Assembly (NCBI RefSeq): GCF_000971395.1
Contig: NZ_BBME01000012.1
Span: forward strand, 124,001 to 188,000
From: Demequina iriomotensis
Lineage (GTDB): Bacteria; Actinomycetota; Actinomycetes; Actinomycetales; Demequinaceae
DNA: 64,000 nucleotides
Direction of reading: 5' to 3'
Below the pieces are notes generated by a model, which ran no database searches, was not told the DNA's origin, and was given only the letters and a program-made list of their open reading frames with translations. A program made the position numbers and the translations under genes. This document shows positions 34,524 to 43,129 of the stretch, piece by piece. Each line of letters opens with the position of its first letter. Positions within the stretch are counted from its first letter, which is position 1.

Positions 34524-36557
34524 TCAGTCCCCTCCACCTCCGGACATGCGCGCGGTGCGGACCACGGCGACGCCGCCGCCCTGCACCTCGAGCTCTCCAT
34601 CGGTCTCGGCACCCGTGAGCAGGTCGATGCCTGCCACCGGGATCCGAGCTGCGTCGTCACCGTGGTTGACGGCGATGACGAAGTCCTCAGCCGCGCCGTG
34701 CCGCGTCACGACCTCGAGCGTCTCGGGCAGCCCCGAGGCCTCGATGCCGGCGTCGGTGTAGACCGCGTCGAACACGGTCGTCAGCGCCTCCACGGACAGG
34801 CGGGTGCCGACGTACCAGCCGACCCCCTGACCGTGGGTGTTGCGGGTGATCGCGGGCTTGCCGATGCCGGGGCCGGAGATGTTCTCCGCCACCACCTCGG
34901 CGCCCACGAGCGCGATGTCCTCCTGCCACACGTCCGACGGCAGCTCGACCGCGTCGCCGCGCGTCCAGCGCACCGCGGCGGTCTCGCCCTCGCGCAGCGG
35001 CAGGAACTCCTCGACGGTGAGGCCCAGGGCGTCGCGCAGCGGCGCGACGAACCCGCCCTCGTGGACCGCATCGTTCTCATTCACGATCCCCGAGAAGAAG
35101 TTGACCAGCAGCGTGCCGCCGCCCTCGACGTAGCGCGTGAGGTTCGCGGCGGACGATGCGGTGAGCAGGTACGAGGCGGGCGCCACCACGAGCTTGTAGC
35201 CCGACAGGTCGTGCGACGGGTAGGCGAAGTCGACGGTCACGCCGTCGCGCCACAGGCGCTCATAGAAGGCGCGCATGCGCTCACGGAACTGGACGTCGTC
35301 CGAGGGCCTCCACTCGAGGTCCTGCGCCCACAGCGACTCCCAGTCGTAGAGCACGGCCACGTCGGCCCGGACCTCCGCGCCGCGCACGTCGGCCACATCC
35401 TGCAGGTGGCCGCCCAGCTCGACGACCTCGCGGAACACGCGCGACTCGGCACCGGCGTGCGGGAGCATCGCCGAGTGGAACTTCTCCGCGCCCGAGCGCG
35501 AGGCGCGCCACTGGAAGAACATGATCGCGTCGGCACCGCGACCCAGGTGCGTGAGCGCGTTGCGGCGCATCTCCCCCGGACGCTTCGCCGTGTTGCGGCC
35601 CTGCCAGTTGACGGCGGAGGTCGAGTGCTCCATGAGGATCCACGGCTTGCCGCCGGCGACGGAGCGCGTGAGGTCGGCGGACAGCGCGAGGCCCACGTGC
35701 GCGTCGGGGTCGGGCGACCAGAGGTAGTGGTCGTCGGAGACGACGTCGACCAGCTCGGCCCACTTCCACAGGTCGGTGTTCCACGACTGGTGGGCCATGA
35801 AGTTGGTGGTGATCGGCTGCGCGGCGTGCGCGCGGATCGCGTCGCGCTCCACCACGAAGCACTCGCGGAGCTGATCGTCGGTGAAGCGCGCCCAGTCGAG
35901 CTTCATCGCCGGGTTGACGATGGTCGGCGTCGCGGCGGGGGCGACCACGTGCTCCCAGTCGTCGTAGCGCTGACCCCAGAACGCGGTGCCCCACGCGGCG
36001 TTGAGCCCCTCGAGGGTGCTGTAGCGCTCCTGCAGCCACCGCTGCCACGAGGCGACGGCGCGCGGGCCGAAGTCCTCGGCCACCGGCACGCCGTACTCGT
36101 TGTGGATGTGCCACATCACCACGGCCGGGTGGTCGCCGTAGCGCTTCGCGAGCTCGCCGGCCATGCGGGCGATGGCCTCGCGGTACTCGGGGGCGGCGTG
36201 CGACGCCATGCCGCGCGAGCCGAAGCCCATCACGGTGCCGTTCTTGTCGGTGACGCGCGCCTCGGGGTACTGGTGGAAGAACCACGCCGGCGGCGAGACG
36301 CTCGGGGTGCCGAGGTCCGCGGCGATGCCGTTGGCGTGGAGCAGGTCGAGCAGATCGTCCATCCACGCGAAGTCGTAGAGGCCCTCCTTGGGCTCGAGCA
36401 TCGCCCACGAGAAGATGCCGACGGAGACGAGGTTGACCCCCGCCTCGCGCATGAGACGCACGTCCTCGTCCCACGTCTCGCGCGGCCACTGCTCGGGGTT
36501 GTAGTCGCCTCCATAGGCGAGACCCTCGACGCGGGGCCAGCTCGCTGCTGCCGTCAT
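34524..36557 (-). CDS. ganA: GH42 beta-galactosidase
   Basis: 677-residue intracellular enzyme (no signal peptide) splitting imported beta-galacto-oligosaccharides into galactose. GH42 signs: GGDYNPEQWP near residue 17, GIFSWAMLEP, TPSVSPPAWF, acid/base Glu in WHIHNEYG (about 148), nucleophile Glu in ILMEHSTSAVNW (about 305), a trimerisation domain (about 390-600) and a C-terminal beta domain. ATG 36557 is preceded by GAGGAG. It lies directly upstream of ganS in the same orientation but about 165 bases apart, so it is probably its own transcript with a shared programme. Promoter and LacI-type operator at 36620-36663. Confidence 0.94.
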   Translation of the reverse strand: MTAAASWPRVEGLAYGGDYNPEQWPRETWDEDVRLMREAGVNLVSVGIFSWAMLEPKEGLYDFAWMDDLLDLLHANGIAADLGTPSVSPPAWFFHQYPEARVTDKNGTVMGFGSRGMASHAAPEYREAIARMAGELAKRYGDHPAVVMWHIHNEYGVPVAEDFGPRAVASWQRWLQERYSTLEGLNAAWGTAFWGQRYDDWEHVVAPAATPTIVNPAMKLDWARFTDDQLRECFVVERDAIRAHAAQPITTNFMAHQSWNTDLWKWAELVDVVSDDHYLWSPDPDAHVGLALSADLTRSVAGGKPWILMEHSTSAVNWQGRNTAKRPGEMRRNALTHLGRGADAIMFFQWRASRSGAEKFHSAMLPHAGAESRVFREVVELGGHLQDVADVRGAEVRADVAVLYDWESLWAQDLEWRPSDDVQFRERMRAFYERLWRDGVTVDFAYPSHDLSGYKLVVAPASYLLTASSAANLTRYVEGGGTLLVNFFSGIVNENDAVHEGGFVAPLRDALGLTVEEFLPLREGETAAVRWTRGDAVELPSDVWQEDIALVGAEVVAENISGPGIGKPAITRNTHGQGVGWYVGTRLSVEALTTVFDAVYTDAGIEASGLPETLEVVTRHGAAEDFVIAVNHGDDAARIPVAGIDLLTGAETDGELEVQGGGVAVVRTARMSGGGGD

Positions 36558-36619
36558 GACACTCCTCGCGGCCCCGTGAGGAGCCTCATACTGCGGCGGC
36601 CACCCTTGGCCGCCCCTAC

Positions 36620-36663
36620 TGGGACCGTTCACAGTTCTATATCCCAGGGGCCCGCCTGCGCAA
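36620..36663 (-). promoter_or_regulatory. ganA promoter with LacI-type operator
   Basis: Minus strand: -35 TTGCGC (36663-36658), 16-base spacer, -10 TATAGA (36641-36636), and two bases later the operator TGGGACCGTTCACA (+ strand 36620-36633) fitting TGNGANCGNTCNCA. The architecture copies that of galactanase 2. Confidence 0.75.
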
Positions 36664-36710
36664 GTCGGAGAGTCGCGCGTTACCCATTCGGATACGTCCC
36701 GTTATCGAAC

Positions 36711-36724
36711 TGTGACCGCGCACA
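36711..36724. promoter_or_regulatory. Degenerate LacI-type operator
   Basis: TGTGACCGCGCACA differs from TGNGANCGNTCNCA at one fixed base. It lies 48 bases upstream of the ganA -35 and could be an auxiliary site for ganA or part of the glgE control region. Confidence 0.45.
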
Positions 36725-36736
36725 ACCTCCCTTGGA

Positions 36737-36750
36737 TGCAAGCGGTTACA
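36737..36750. promoter_or_regulatory. MalR-type operator upstream of glgE
   Basis: TGCAAGCGGTTACA matches TGNAANCGNTTNCA, the classical LacI/MalR pattern, at every fixed base. A weak promoter could run from GTTACA (36745-36750) to TTACAT (36770-36775). It differs from the TGNGANCGNTCNCA sites at two half-site bases, suggesting another LacI-family regulator. Confidence 0.6.
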
Positions 36751-36917
36751 TTCAACCGTGGGCCACACCTTACATCGTCATGGGCGATCCGCAAGCCGCA
36801 GGGGTCCCGGCACCGCGTCGAGAGGCCCTCACGGGGACGGAACCCGCTGGCACGGGCCGGGACGCGCCGCGCGCCACCCAGGTACCCATCGCACGGAGTT
36901 CCGAGTAGGTTCGGGGC

Positions 36918-38918
36918 ATGGCCCCCTCTGCTGAGACGTCCATCGGTCGCATCCCCATCGTGGGGGTCCAGCCCTCCCTCGAGGAGGGCCGCTGGGCCGC
37001 GCGCGCCGTGGTGGGCGAGGCGGTGCCGATCACGGCGACGATCTTCCGCGAGGGGCACGATGCCGAGGGCGCCACCGTCGTGGTGACCCGGCCCGACGGC
37101 CGCCACGAGCGCCTGCCGATGCCGCTCGACGACTGGGGCACCAGCCGGTACCGCGCCGCGTTCATCCCCCGGCACGAGGGGCTCCACTCCTTCCGCGTCG
37201 AGGCCTGGTCGGATCCCGTCTCCACGTGGCTGCACGCCGCCGAGGTCAAGGTCCACGCGGGCGTCGACGTCCAGCTCATGCTGGACGAGGGCGTGCTCGT
37301 GCTCACGCGCGCGCTCAGCACGGTGCGGCACACTCCCGCACGCAAGGCGCTGCTCGAGCGGGCGATCGCGTCGCTCGAGGACGGCTCCCTCGACCCCGAG
37401 GCCCGCCTCGCCCCCGCATCGTCCCCCGAGCTCAAGGCCGCCCTCACCGCGGCACCGCTGCGGGACGACGTCACCACGTCGCGCGAGTACCCGCTCCTGG
37501 TCCAGCGCGAGCGGGCGCTGTTCTCGGCCTGGTACGAGATCTTCCCCCGCTCCGAGGGTGCTCGCCTCAACAAGCGAACCGGCGAGTGGCACTCCGGCAC
37601 GTTCACCACCGCGGCGAAGCGGCTTCCGGCGATCGCGGACATGGGCTTCGACGTCGTCTACCTCACGCCGATCCACCCGATCGGCCTCACGCATCGCAAA
37701 GGCCGCAACAACTCGCTCAAGGCCGAGCCGGGCGACCCCGGCAGCCCCTACGCGATCGGCGGCGCCGAGGGCGGCCATGACGCGGTCCACCCCGACCTGG
37801 GCACGATGCGCGGGTTCAGGGCCTTCGTCAAGGCGGCGCGGAGCGTGGGGCTCGAGGTCGCGCTCGACGTCGCGCTCCAGTGCTCCCCCGACCACCCCTG
37901 GGTGAAGGACCACCCGGAGTGGTTCACCACGCGGCTCGACGGCACCATCGCGTACGCCGAGAACCCGCCCAAGAAGTACCAGGACATCTATCCGCTCAAC
38001 TTCGACAACGATCCCGAGGGCATCTACCACGCGATCAAGGACATGCTCGAGGTGTGGATCGACGCGGGCGTCACGCTCTTCCGGGTGGACAACCCTCACA
38101 CCAAGCCTCTGACGTTCTGGGAGCGCCTGCTGCGCGAGATCGCCGAGGCCCACTCCGAGGTGATCTTCCTGTCGGAGGCCTTCACGCGTCCGGCGATGAT
38201 GCACACGCTCGCGAAGATCGGCTTCCACCAGAGCTACACGTACTTCACGTGGCGCCAGAGCGCCGAGGAGATGGGCGAGTACCTCGAGGAGATCTCCGGG
38301 GACTCGTCCTTCTACATGCGCCCCAACTTCTGGCCGACCACGCACGACATCCTCACGCCGGACATGCAGCACGGCGGGCCCGCCCTGTGGCGCATGCGCG
38401 CCGTGCTCGCCGCGACCGGCTCGCCCTCGTACGGCATCTACACCGGCTACGAGCTCGTCGAGAACGTGCCCCGCCCGGGCGTCGAGGAGCAGATCGACAA
38501 CGAGAAGTACGAGTTCAAGCCGCGCGACTGGGCGGACGCGGACCGCTACGGCATCGCGAGCCTGTTCCGGACGCTCAACCGCACGCGCGCCAAGCACCCC
38601 GCGCTGCGCCGCCTGCGCGGCCTGACGGTGCATCCGACGACCAACCCCGAGATCCTATGCTTCTCGCGCCACGTGCCGGCCGAGGAGTCGCCCACGGGGA
38701 AGGCCGACACAGTCATCGTCGTCGCGAGCTTCGACCCGCACCACGTGCAGTCGGGCGTGGTGACGCTCGACCTCGCGGCCATCGGGCTCGCCGACGACGC
38801 TCGGCTGGTGGTCGACGACGTCGTGGGCGGCGCGACCTACACGTGGAGCCGCGACTTCTACGTCCGGCTCGACCCCGCCACCTCGCTGTCCCACGTCGCG
38901 GTGGTGCGACCCTCATGA
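36918..38918 (+). CDS. glgE: Alpha-1,4-glucan:maltose-1-phosphate maltosyltransferase
   Basis: 666-residue GH13_3 enzyme that extends alpha-1,4-glucan with maltose 1-phosphate. Beta-rich N-terminal domain (about 10-110), helical dimer insert (about 120-190), then the barrel: SAWYEIFPRS, VVYLTPIHPIG, VALDVALQCSPDHPWV, FRVDNPHTKP with the nucleophile Asp, FLSEAFTRP with the acid/base Glu, and FWPTTHDIL for the third carboxylate. ATG 36918 has only a weak GGGG ribosome site. glgB follows after 34 bases. TreS and maltokinase, which make the substrate, are not in the window. Confidence 0.95.
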   Translation: MAPSAETSIGRIPIVGVQPSLEEGRWAARAVVGEAVPITATIFREGHDAEGATVVVTRPDGRHERLPMPLDDWGTSRYRAAFIPRHEGLHSFRVEAWSDPVSTWLHAAEVKVHAGVDVQLMLDEGVLVLTRALSTVRHTPARKALLERAIASLEDGSLDPEARLAPASSPELKAALTAAPLRDDVTTSREYPLLVQRERALFSAWYEIFPRSEGARLNKRTGEWHSGTFTTAAKRLPAIADMGFDVVYLTPIHPIGLTHRKGRNNSLKAEPGDPGSPYAIGGAEGGHDAVHPDLGTMRGFRAFVKAARSVGLEVALDVALQCSPDHPWVKDHPEWFTTRLDGTIAYAENPPKKYQDIYPLNFDNDPEGIYHAIKDMLEVWIDAGVTLFRVDNPHTKPLTFWERLLREIAEAHSEVIFLSEAFTRPAMMHTLAKIGFHQSYTYFTWRQSAEEMGEYLEEISGDSSFYMRPNFWPTTHDILTPDMQHGGPALWRMRAVLAATGSPSYGIYTGYELVENVPRPGVEEQIDNEKYEFKPRDWADADRYGIASLFRTLNRTRAKHPALRRLRGLTVHPTTNPEILCFSRHVPAEESPTGKADTVIVVASFDPHHVQSGVVTLDLAAIGLADDARLVVDDVVGGATYTWSRDFYVRLDPATSLSHVAVVRPS

Positions 38919-38952
38919 CCTCCTCCCCTTCCCTCCCGACTGGACGGTGCTG

Positions 38953-41118
38953 ATGCCTCGACGCCTGGACCCCGCCGTGCTCGCCGACATCGCGCGCGGC
39001 ACGCACCACGATCCGCACGCCGTGCTGGGGCCGCACCCCGTCGCCGGCGGTGCCGTGATCCGGGTGCTGCGCCCGCTCGCCGACGCGGTGGAGATCGAGA
39101 CCCTCGACGGGCGCTTCCCCGCCGAGCACGAGCACCACGGGATCTGGACGGCGCAGGTGCCCGGCGACGGTGTGCCGGACTACCGCATCCACGCGACCTA
39201 CGGCGAGTCGAGCTCGGTGGCGGACGACCCGTACCGGTTCCTGCCGCTGCTCGGCGAACTCGACCTGCACCTCATCCGCGAGGGACGGCACGAGCGCCTG
39301 TGGGAGGTCCTCGGCGCGAACGTGCGGCGGCTCGAGTCCGTCCTCGGCGACGTGGTGGGCACCGACTTCGCCGTGTGGGCGCCCAACGCGCGCGCCGTGC
39401 GCGTGGTCGGCGAGTTCAACAGCTGGCAGGGCGCGACGCACGCGATGCGCACGCTCGGCGCCTCCGGCATCTGGGAGCTGTTCATCCCCGGGGTCGCCGC
39501 CGGCACCAAGTACAAGTTCGAGATCCTCGACAAGAACGGGCACTGGCGCCAGAAGGCCGACCCGATGGCGCGCCGCACGGAGACGCCGCCCGCGACGGCG
39601 TCGGTGGTCGACGAGTCCGCCTACGCGTGGGGCGACGGCGAGTGGATGGAACGCCGCGCATCGTCCGCGCCGCACCGCAGCGCCATGAGCGTCTACGAGG
39701 TCCACCTCGGCTCGTGGCGCCAGGGCCTGGGGTACGTCGAACTCGCCGAGCAGCTCACCGCGTACGTGTCCGAGATGGGCTTCACCCACGTCGAGTTCCT
39801 GCCCGTGATGGAGCACCCCTTCGGCGGATCGTGGGGCTACCAGGTGTCCGGGTACTACGCCCCGACCGCGCGCTTCGGCTCTCCCGACGAGCTGCGCCAC
39901 CTCATCGACACGCTCCACCAGGCCGGCATCGGCGTGCTGCTCGACTGGGTGCCCGGCCACTTCCCCAAGGACGAGTGGGCGCTCGGGCGCTTCGACGGCA
40001 CGCCGCTGTACGAACACCCGGACCCGCTGCGCGGCGAGCAGCCCGACTGGGGCACCTTCATCTTCGACTTCGGCCGCGCCGAGGTGCGCAACTTCCTCGT
40101 CGCGAACGCCGTCTACTGGCTCCAGGAGTTCCACGCCGACGGGCTGCGCGTCGACGCCGTCGCGTCGATGCTCTACCTCGACTACTCGCGCGAGGCCGGG
40201 CAGTGGCGGCCCAACGTCCACGGCGGCCGCGAGAACCTCGACGCGATCGCCTTCCTGCAGGAGACGAACGCGACCGCGTACCGGGCCTCACCCGGCATCG
40301 TCATGATCGCCGAGGAGTCCACCGCGTGGCCCGGCGTGACCGCGCCGACCAGCCAGGGCGGGCTCGGCTTCGGGCTCAAGTGGAACATGGGGTGGATGAA
40401 CGACACGCTGCGGTACGCGAGCGAGGCCCCGGTGCATCGCTCGTACCACCACCACACGGTGACGTTCTCGCTCATGTACGCGTTCTCCGAGCACTTCATG
40501 CTGCCGCTGTCGCACGACGAGGTGGTGCACGGCAAGGGCTCGCTCGTCGACCGGCTGCCGGGCGACCACTGGCGGAAGATGGCCGGCCTGCGGGCGCTCC
40601 TCGCGTACCAGTGGACGCACCCGGGCAAGCAGCTGCTGTTCATGGGGTGCGAGTTCGGCCAGTACGCCGAGTGGTCCGAGGGCCGCTCCCTCGACTGGTG
40701 GCATCTCGAGGACCGCCTTCACGAGGGCGTGCGGCGCATGGTCGCGGACCTCAACGGGCTCTACAAGGGCGCGCCGGAGCTGTTCGAGCGCGACTCCGAC
40801 GCCGGCGGGTTCCGGTGGATCGACGCGGACGACTCGCGCCGCAACACCCTCGCCTACCTGCGCCTCGACGATGCGGGCAACCCGCTCGCGGTGGTGGTGA
40901 ACTTCGCGGGCGTGCCCCACGAGCGCTACGCGTTGCCGCTGCCCCTCGCGGGCGGGTGGGACGAGGTGTTCAACACCGACGCCGAGGCGTACGGCGGCTC
41001 GGGCGTGGGCAACCTCGGCCACGTCGAGGCGCACGCGCGCACGATGCACGGCTTCCCCGCGGTGGCGGAGATCCGGGTGCCGCCGCTGGGCGCGGTGGTC
41101 CTGCGCCCGTCACGCTGA
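38953..41118 (+). CDS. glgB: 1,4-alpha-glucan branching enzyme
   Basis: 721 residues; cuts an alpha-1,4 chain and re-attaches it by an alpha-1,6 bond. N-terminal branching domain (HHDPHAVLGPHP), CBM48 (about 110-210; FAVWAPNARAVRVVGEFN), and the GH13_9 barrel with SVYEVHLGSWR, DWVPGHFPKD, GLRVDAVASMLYLDYSR (nucleophile Asp), MIAEESTAWP (acid/base Glu) and LPLSHDEVVHGKGS. ATG 38953 is used; a GTG six bases upstream is less likely. Cotranscription with glgE is expected. GlgE and GlgB are the elongating and branching pair of the maltose-1-phosphate glucan pathway. Confidence 0.96.
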   Translation: MPRRLDPAVLADIARGTHHDPHAVLGPHPVAGGAVIRVLRPLADAVEIETLDGRFPAEHEHHGIWTAQVPGDGVPDYRIHATYGESSSVADDPYRFLPLLGELDLHLIREGRHERLWEVLGANVRRLESVLGDVVGTDFAVWAPNARAVRVVGEFNSWQGATHAMRTLGASGIWELFIPGVAAGTKYKFEILDKNGHWRQKADPMARRTETPPATASVVDESAYAWGDGEWMERRASSAPHRSAMSVYEVHLGSWRQGLGYVELAEQLTAYVSEMGFTHVEFLPVMEHPFGGSWGYQVSGYYAPTARFGSPDELRHLIDTLHQAGIGVLLDWVPGHFPKDEWALGRFDGTPLYEHPDPLRGEQPDWGTFIFDFGRAEVRNFLVANAVYWLQEFHADGLRVDAVASMLYLDYSREAGQWRPNVHGGRENLDAIAFLQETNATAYRASPGIVMIAEESTAWPGVTAPTSQGGLGFGLKWNMGWMNDTLRYASEAPVHRSYHHHTVTFSLMYAFSEHFMLPLSHDEVVHGKGSLVDRLPGDHWRKMAGLRALLAYQWTHPGKQLLFMGCEFGQYAEWSEGRSLDWWHLEDRLHEGVRRMVADLNGLYKGAPELFERDSDAGGFRWIDADDSRRNTLAYLRLDDAGNPLAVVVNFAGVPHERYALPLPLAGGWDEVFNTDAEAYGGSGVGNLGHVEAHARTMHGFPAVAEIRVPPLGAVVLRPSR

Positions 41119-41126
41119 CCCCCTCC

Positions 41127-41218
41127 CTGACAGTCGCAACGGAGTTCGCGGCGACACGCCGCGACATCGGGGACGATGCGCCGGTGGCCCGGCGCGTCGT
41201 CCCCGATTCCGTTGTCAG
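41127..41218. repeat. Intergenic palindromic repeat family A, copy 2
   Basis: 92 bp from CTGACAGTCGCAACGGAGTT to TCCGTTGTCAG, between the converging glgB and the thioredoxin-fold gene. The centre forms a long hairpin in which GGGGACGATGCGCCGG faces CCCGGCGCGTCGTCCCC, and so can end both transcripts. Confidence 0.7.
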
Positions 41219-41237
41219 CGTCAGCGGGGAGGAGGGC

Positions 41238-42119
41238 TCAGTAGAGCGCGGAGGCGAGCGCCTGGCGGGCCCGCAGCACGCGCGTGTCCGCCGGGTCGAC
41301 CACGTCGAACAGCTCGAGCAGCCGGGCGCGCACCCGCTCGCGGTCGTCCCCCGCGGTGACCCGCACCAGGTCGACCAGGCGCGCGAACGCATCGTCCAGC
41401 ATGCCGCCGAGCACGTCCATGTCCGCGACCGCGAGCTGCGCGTCGACGTCGTCGGGCCGCGCGGCGGCCGCCGCGCGCACCTCGCCCAGGTCCGCGGTCC
41501 GCGAGCGGGCCATGAGCCGCACCTGCGACCGGCCGGCGCGCGCGTCGGCGTCCTTGGGATTCTCGCGGAGCGCGCGGTCGTAGGCGTCCTCGGCGGCCTC
41601 GAGGTCGCCCCGCTCGATCGCGTCGAACGCCTCCTGGTGGAGCGGAGGCAGCGGCGGCTCGGCCGCCGCCTCGGGCGACGCCGGCGCGTCGGCGAGACCC
41701 TCGGCCGCGCCCATCTGCCGCGCGGCGGCGACCACCTGGCCCAGCACCTCGTCGATCTGCTCGCGCGAGGCGGCGCCCTGGAACAGCGGCGCGGGCCGGC
41801 CGCCGATGAGGGCGACGGCCGCGGGCACGGCGCGGATCTGGAAGGCCTGCGCGATGGCCGGCTGCGCGTCGACGTCGCAGGCCGCGGCGGTGACGCCGAG
41901 CGCGGCCGCCGCGCTCTCGAGCGTGCGCGCCAGCTCCTCGCTCTGCGGCGACGCGTCCGAGACGAACGCGATCACCACGGGCCGCTGCAGCGACTGCTGC
42001 GCGAGCTCCTGGAAGGCGGCCTCGTCGATGGTCGCGAGGCCCGAGTCGGCGCGCCGCGAGCGTGCCGCGAGCGCGGCCAGGTCGACGGCGCCGCGCATGG
42101 CGCCGGGGATGTCGGTCAT
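41238..42119 (-). CDS. Thioredoxin-fold/TPR protein lacking CXXC (YbbN/CnoX-like)
   Basis: 293 residues. N-terminal thioredoxin-like domain (about 30-140): RPVVIAFVSDASPQSEEL replaces the redox motif, so there is no CXXC; FQIRAVPAAVALIGG holds the cis-Pro turn. A Glu/Ala/Pro linker leads to tetratricopeptide-like repeats (about 165-290; AIERGDLEAAEDAYDRAL). This arrangement is that of YbbN/CnoX, a holdase co-chaperone rather than an oxidoreductase. The role here is inferred from architecture. It is followed, 26 bases before, by two unknown envelope genes in the same direction. Confidence 0.82.
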   Translation of the reverse strand: MTDIPGAMRGAVDLAALAARSRRADSGLATIDEAAFQELAQQSLQRPVVIAFVSDASPQSEELARTLESAAAALGVTAAACDVDAQPAIAQAFQIRAVPAAVALIGGRPAPLFQGAASREQIDEVLGQVVAAARQMGAAEGLADAPASPEAAAEPPLPPLHQEAFDAIERGDLEAAEDAYDRALRENPKDADARAGRSQVRLMARSRTADLGEVRAAAAARPDDVDAQLAVADMDVLGGMLDDAFARLVDLVRVTAGDDRERVRARLLELFDVVDPADTRVLRARQALASALY

Positions 42120-42145
42120 GGGTCTCCTCAGTCGGGTCGGCCGGG

Positions 42146-43129
42146 CTACTTCGCCTCGACGCGGATCAGGTGATGGTCGGCCGCGACGACGGCGGGCTTC
42201 GCGTCCTCGGCGCCCTCGGCCGGGACATGGATCACCACCAGGTCACGATAGGTGTGCGTGACGCGGTCCTTGAGCTTGCCGGACACCAGCGACTTGTCCG
42301 CATCCGAGATCGACACGGTGGCGCCGCCCTTGACCCGCAGCGAGGACCTCACGACGATCGGGGCGAACACGAGCGCACCGCCGTCCGCGGTCGCGATCGC
42401 ATAGGTGTCCTCGGCGCGCGACGTGATGGTGTCGACGTACGAGCCGTCACCCTTCTTCGCGGCCGTGTTGAGCACCTTGCGCGCCGCGAACAGGCGGTCG
42501 CGGAAGGTGTCGGGCGCGAACTCGTCGGCGAGGTCGCTCTTCGCGCCCTCGTCGAGCAGCGTGAGGTAGTCGTCGACCACCTGCTGGGGCGACGGGCTCA
42601 CCGCATCGCTGTCGAGGGCGAGCTGGCTCGAGCCGACCGCGACGCCCGGCATCGCGGGAAGCGTCGCGCCGGGCACCATGTGCGCCCAGTCCTGGAGCTG
42701 GTACTCGGAGTCCACGTCCTCCTGCAGCCACAGGAGCACCACGGGCGTCGAGTCCTCCGGCGCCTCGGACACGCCCACCATCATGCGCGGGAACACCCCC
42801 TCGGCGGACACGTAGACCGCCTGCATGGTCGAGGGGATCGTCTCGAGCGCGGCCTTGTCCCCCGCCTCCGCGAGCGTGTACTGCGCGGCGCGCACGCGCG
42901 GCACCACGCCGCCGACGCGCTCTCCGAGCAGGTCCGCGTCCTTCGCCTCGTCCGCCGCCGCGAGCTCCTCGAAGGTCGCCGGGACGATGCGGTCGACCTG
43001 GGTCTGGGTGATCGCCGACGTCTCCGCCGCGTCCGGCGCGGGGACCGCCGGCGGGACGTCGGGGGTGCAGCCCGCGAGCACCACGAGCCCGAGCGCGATC
43101 GCGCCTGCCGCCGCTGCGTGCCGCCTCAT
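42146..43129 (-). CDS. Putative lipoprotein of unknown function
   Basis: 327 residues; I do not recognise the family. The N terminus MRRHAAAAGAIALGLVVLAGC is a lipoprotein signal (lipobox VLAGC). The rest is soluble, with GSSQLALDSDAVSPSPQQVVDDYLTLLDEG (given by its ends GSSQLALD and DYLTLLDEG) dividing two similar-sized globular parts, which suggests two alpha+beta modules. It is coupled to the upstream membrane protein (ATGA). Likely an envelope-bound pair acting together. Confidence 0.72.
   Translation of the reverse strand: MRRHAAAAGAIALGLVVLAGCTPDVPPAVPAPDAAETSAITQTQVDRIVPATFEELAAADEAKDADLLGERVGGVVPRVRAAQYTLAEAGDKAALETIPSTMQAVYVSAEGVFPRMMVGVSEAPEDSTPVVLLWLQEDVDSEYQLQDWAHMVPGATLPAMPGVAVGSSQLALDSDAVSPSPQQVVDDYLTLLDEGAKSDLADEFAPDTFRDRLFAARKVLNTAAKKGDGSYVDTITSRAEDTYAIATADGGALVFAPIVVRSSLRVKGGATVSISDADKSLVSGKLKDRVTHTYRDLVVIHVPAEGAEDAKPAVVAADHHLIRVEAK

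Larger units (their letters stand above)
36558..36917. other. Divergent control region ganA / glgE
   Basis: 360 bases without a gene. Contains the ganA promoter/operator (36620-36663), a weaker operator TGTGACCGCGCACA (36711-36724), a MalR-type operator (36737-36750) toward glgE, and then about 160 bases of glgE leader in which I see no further structure. Confidence 0.75.
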
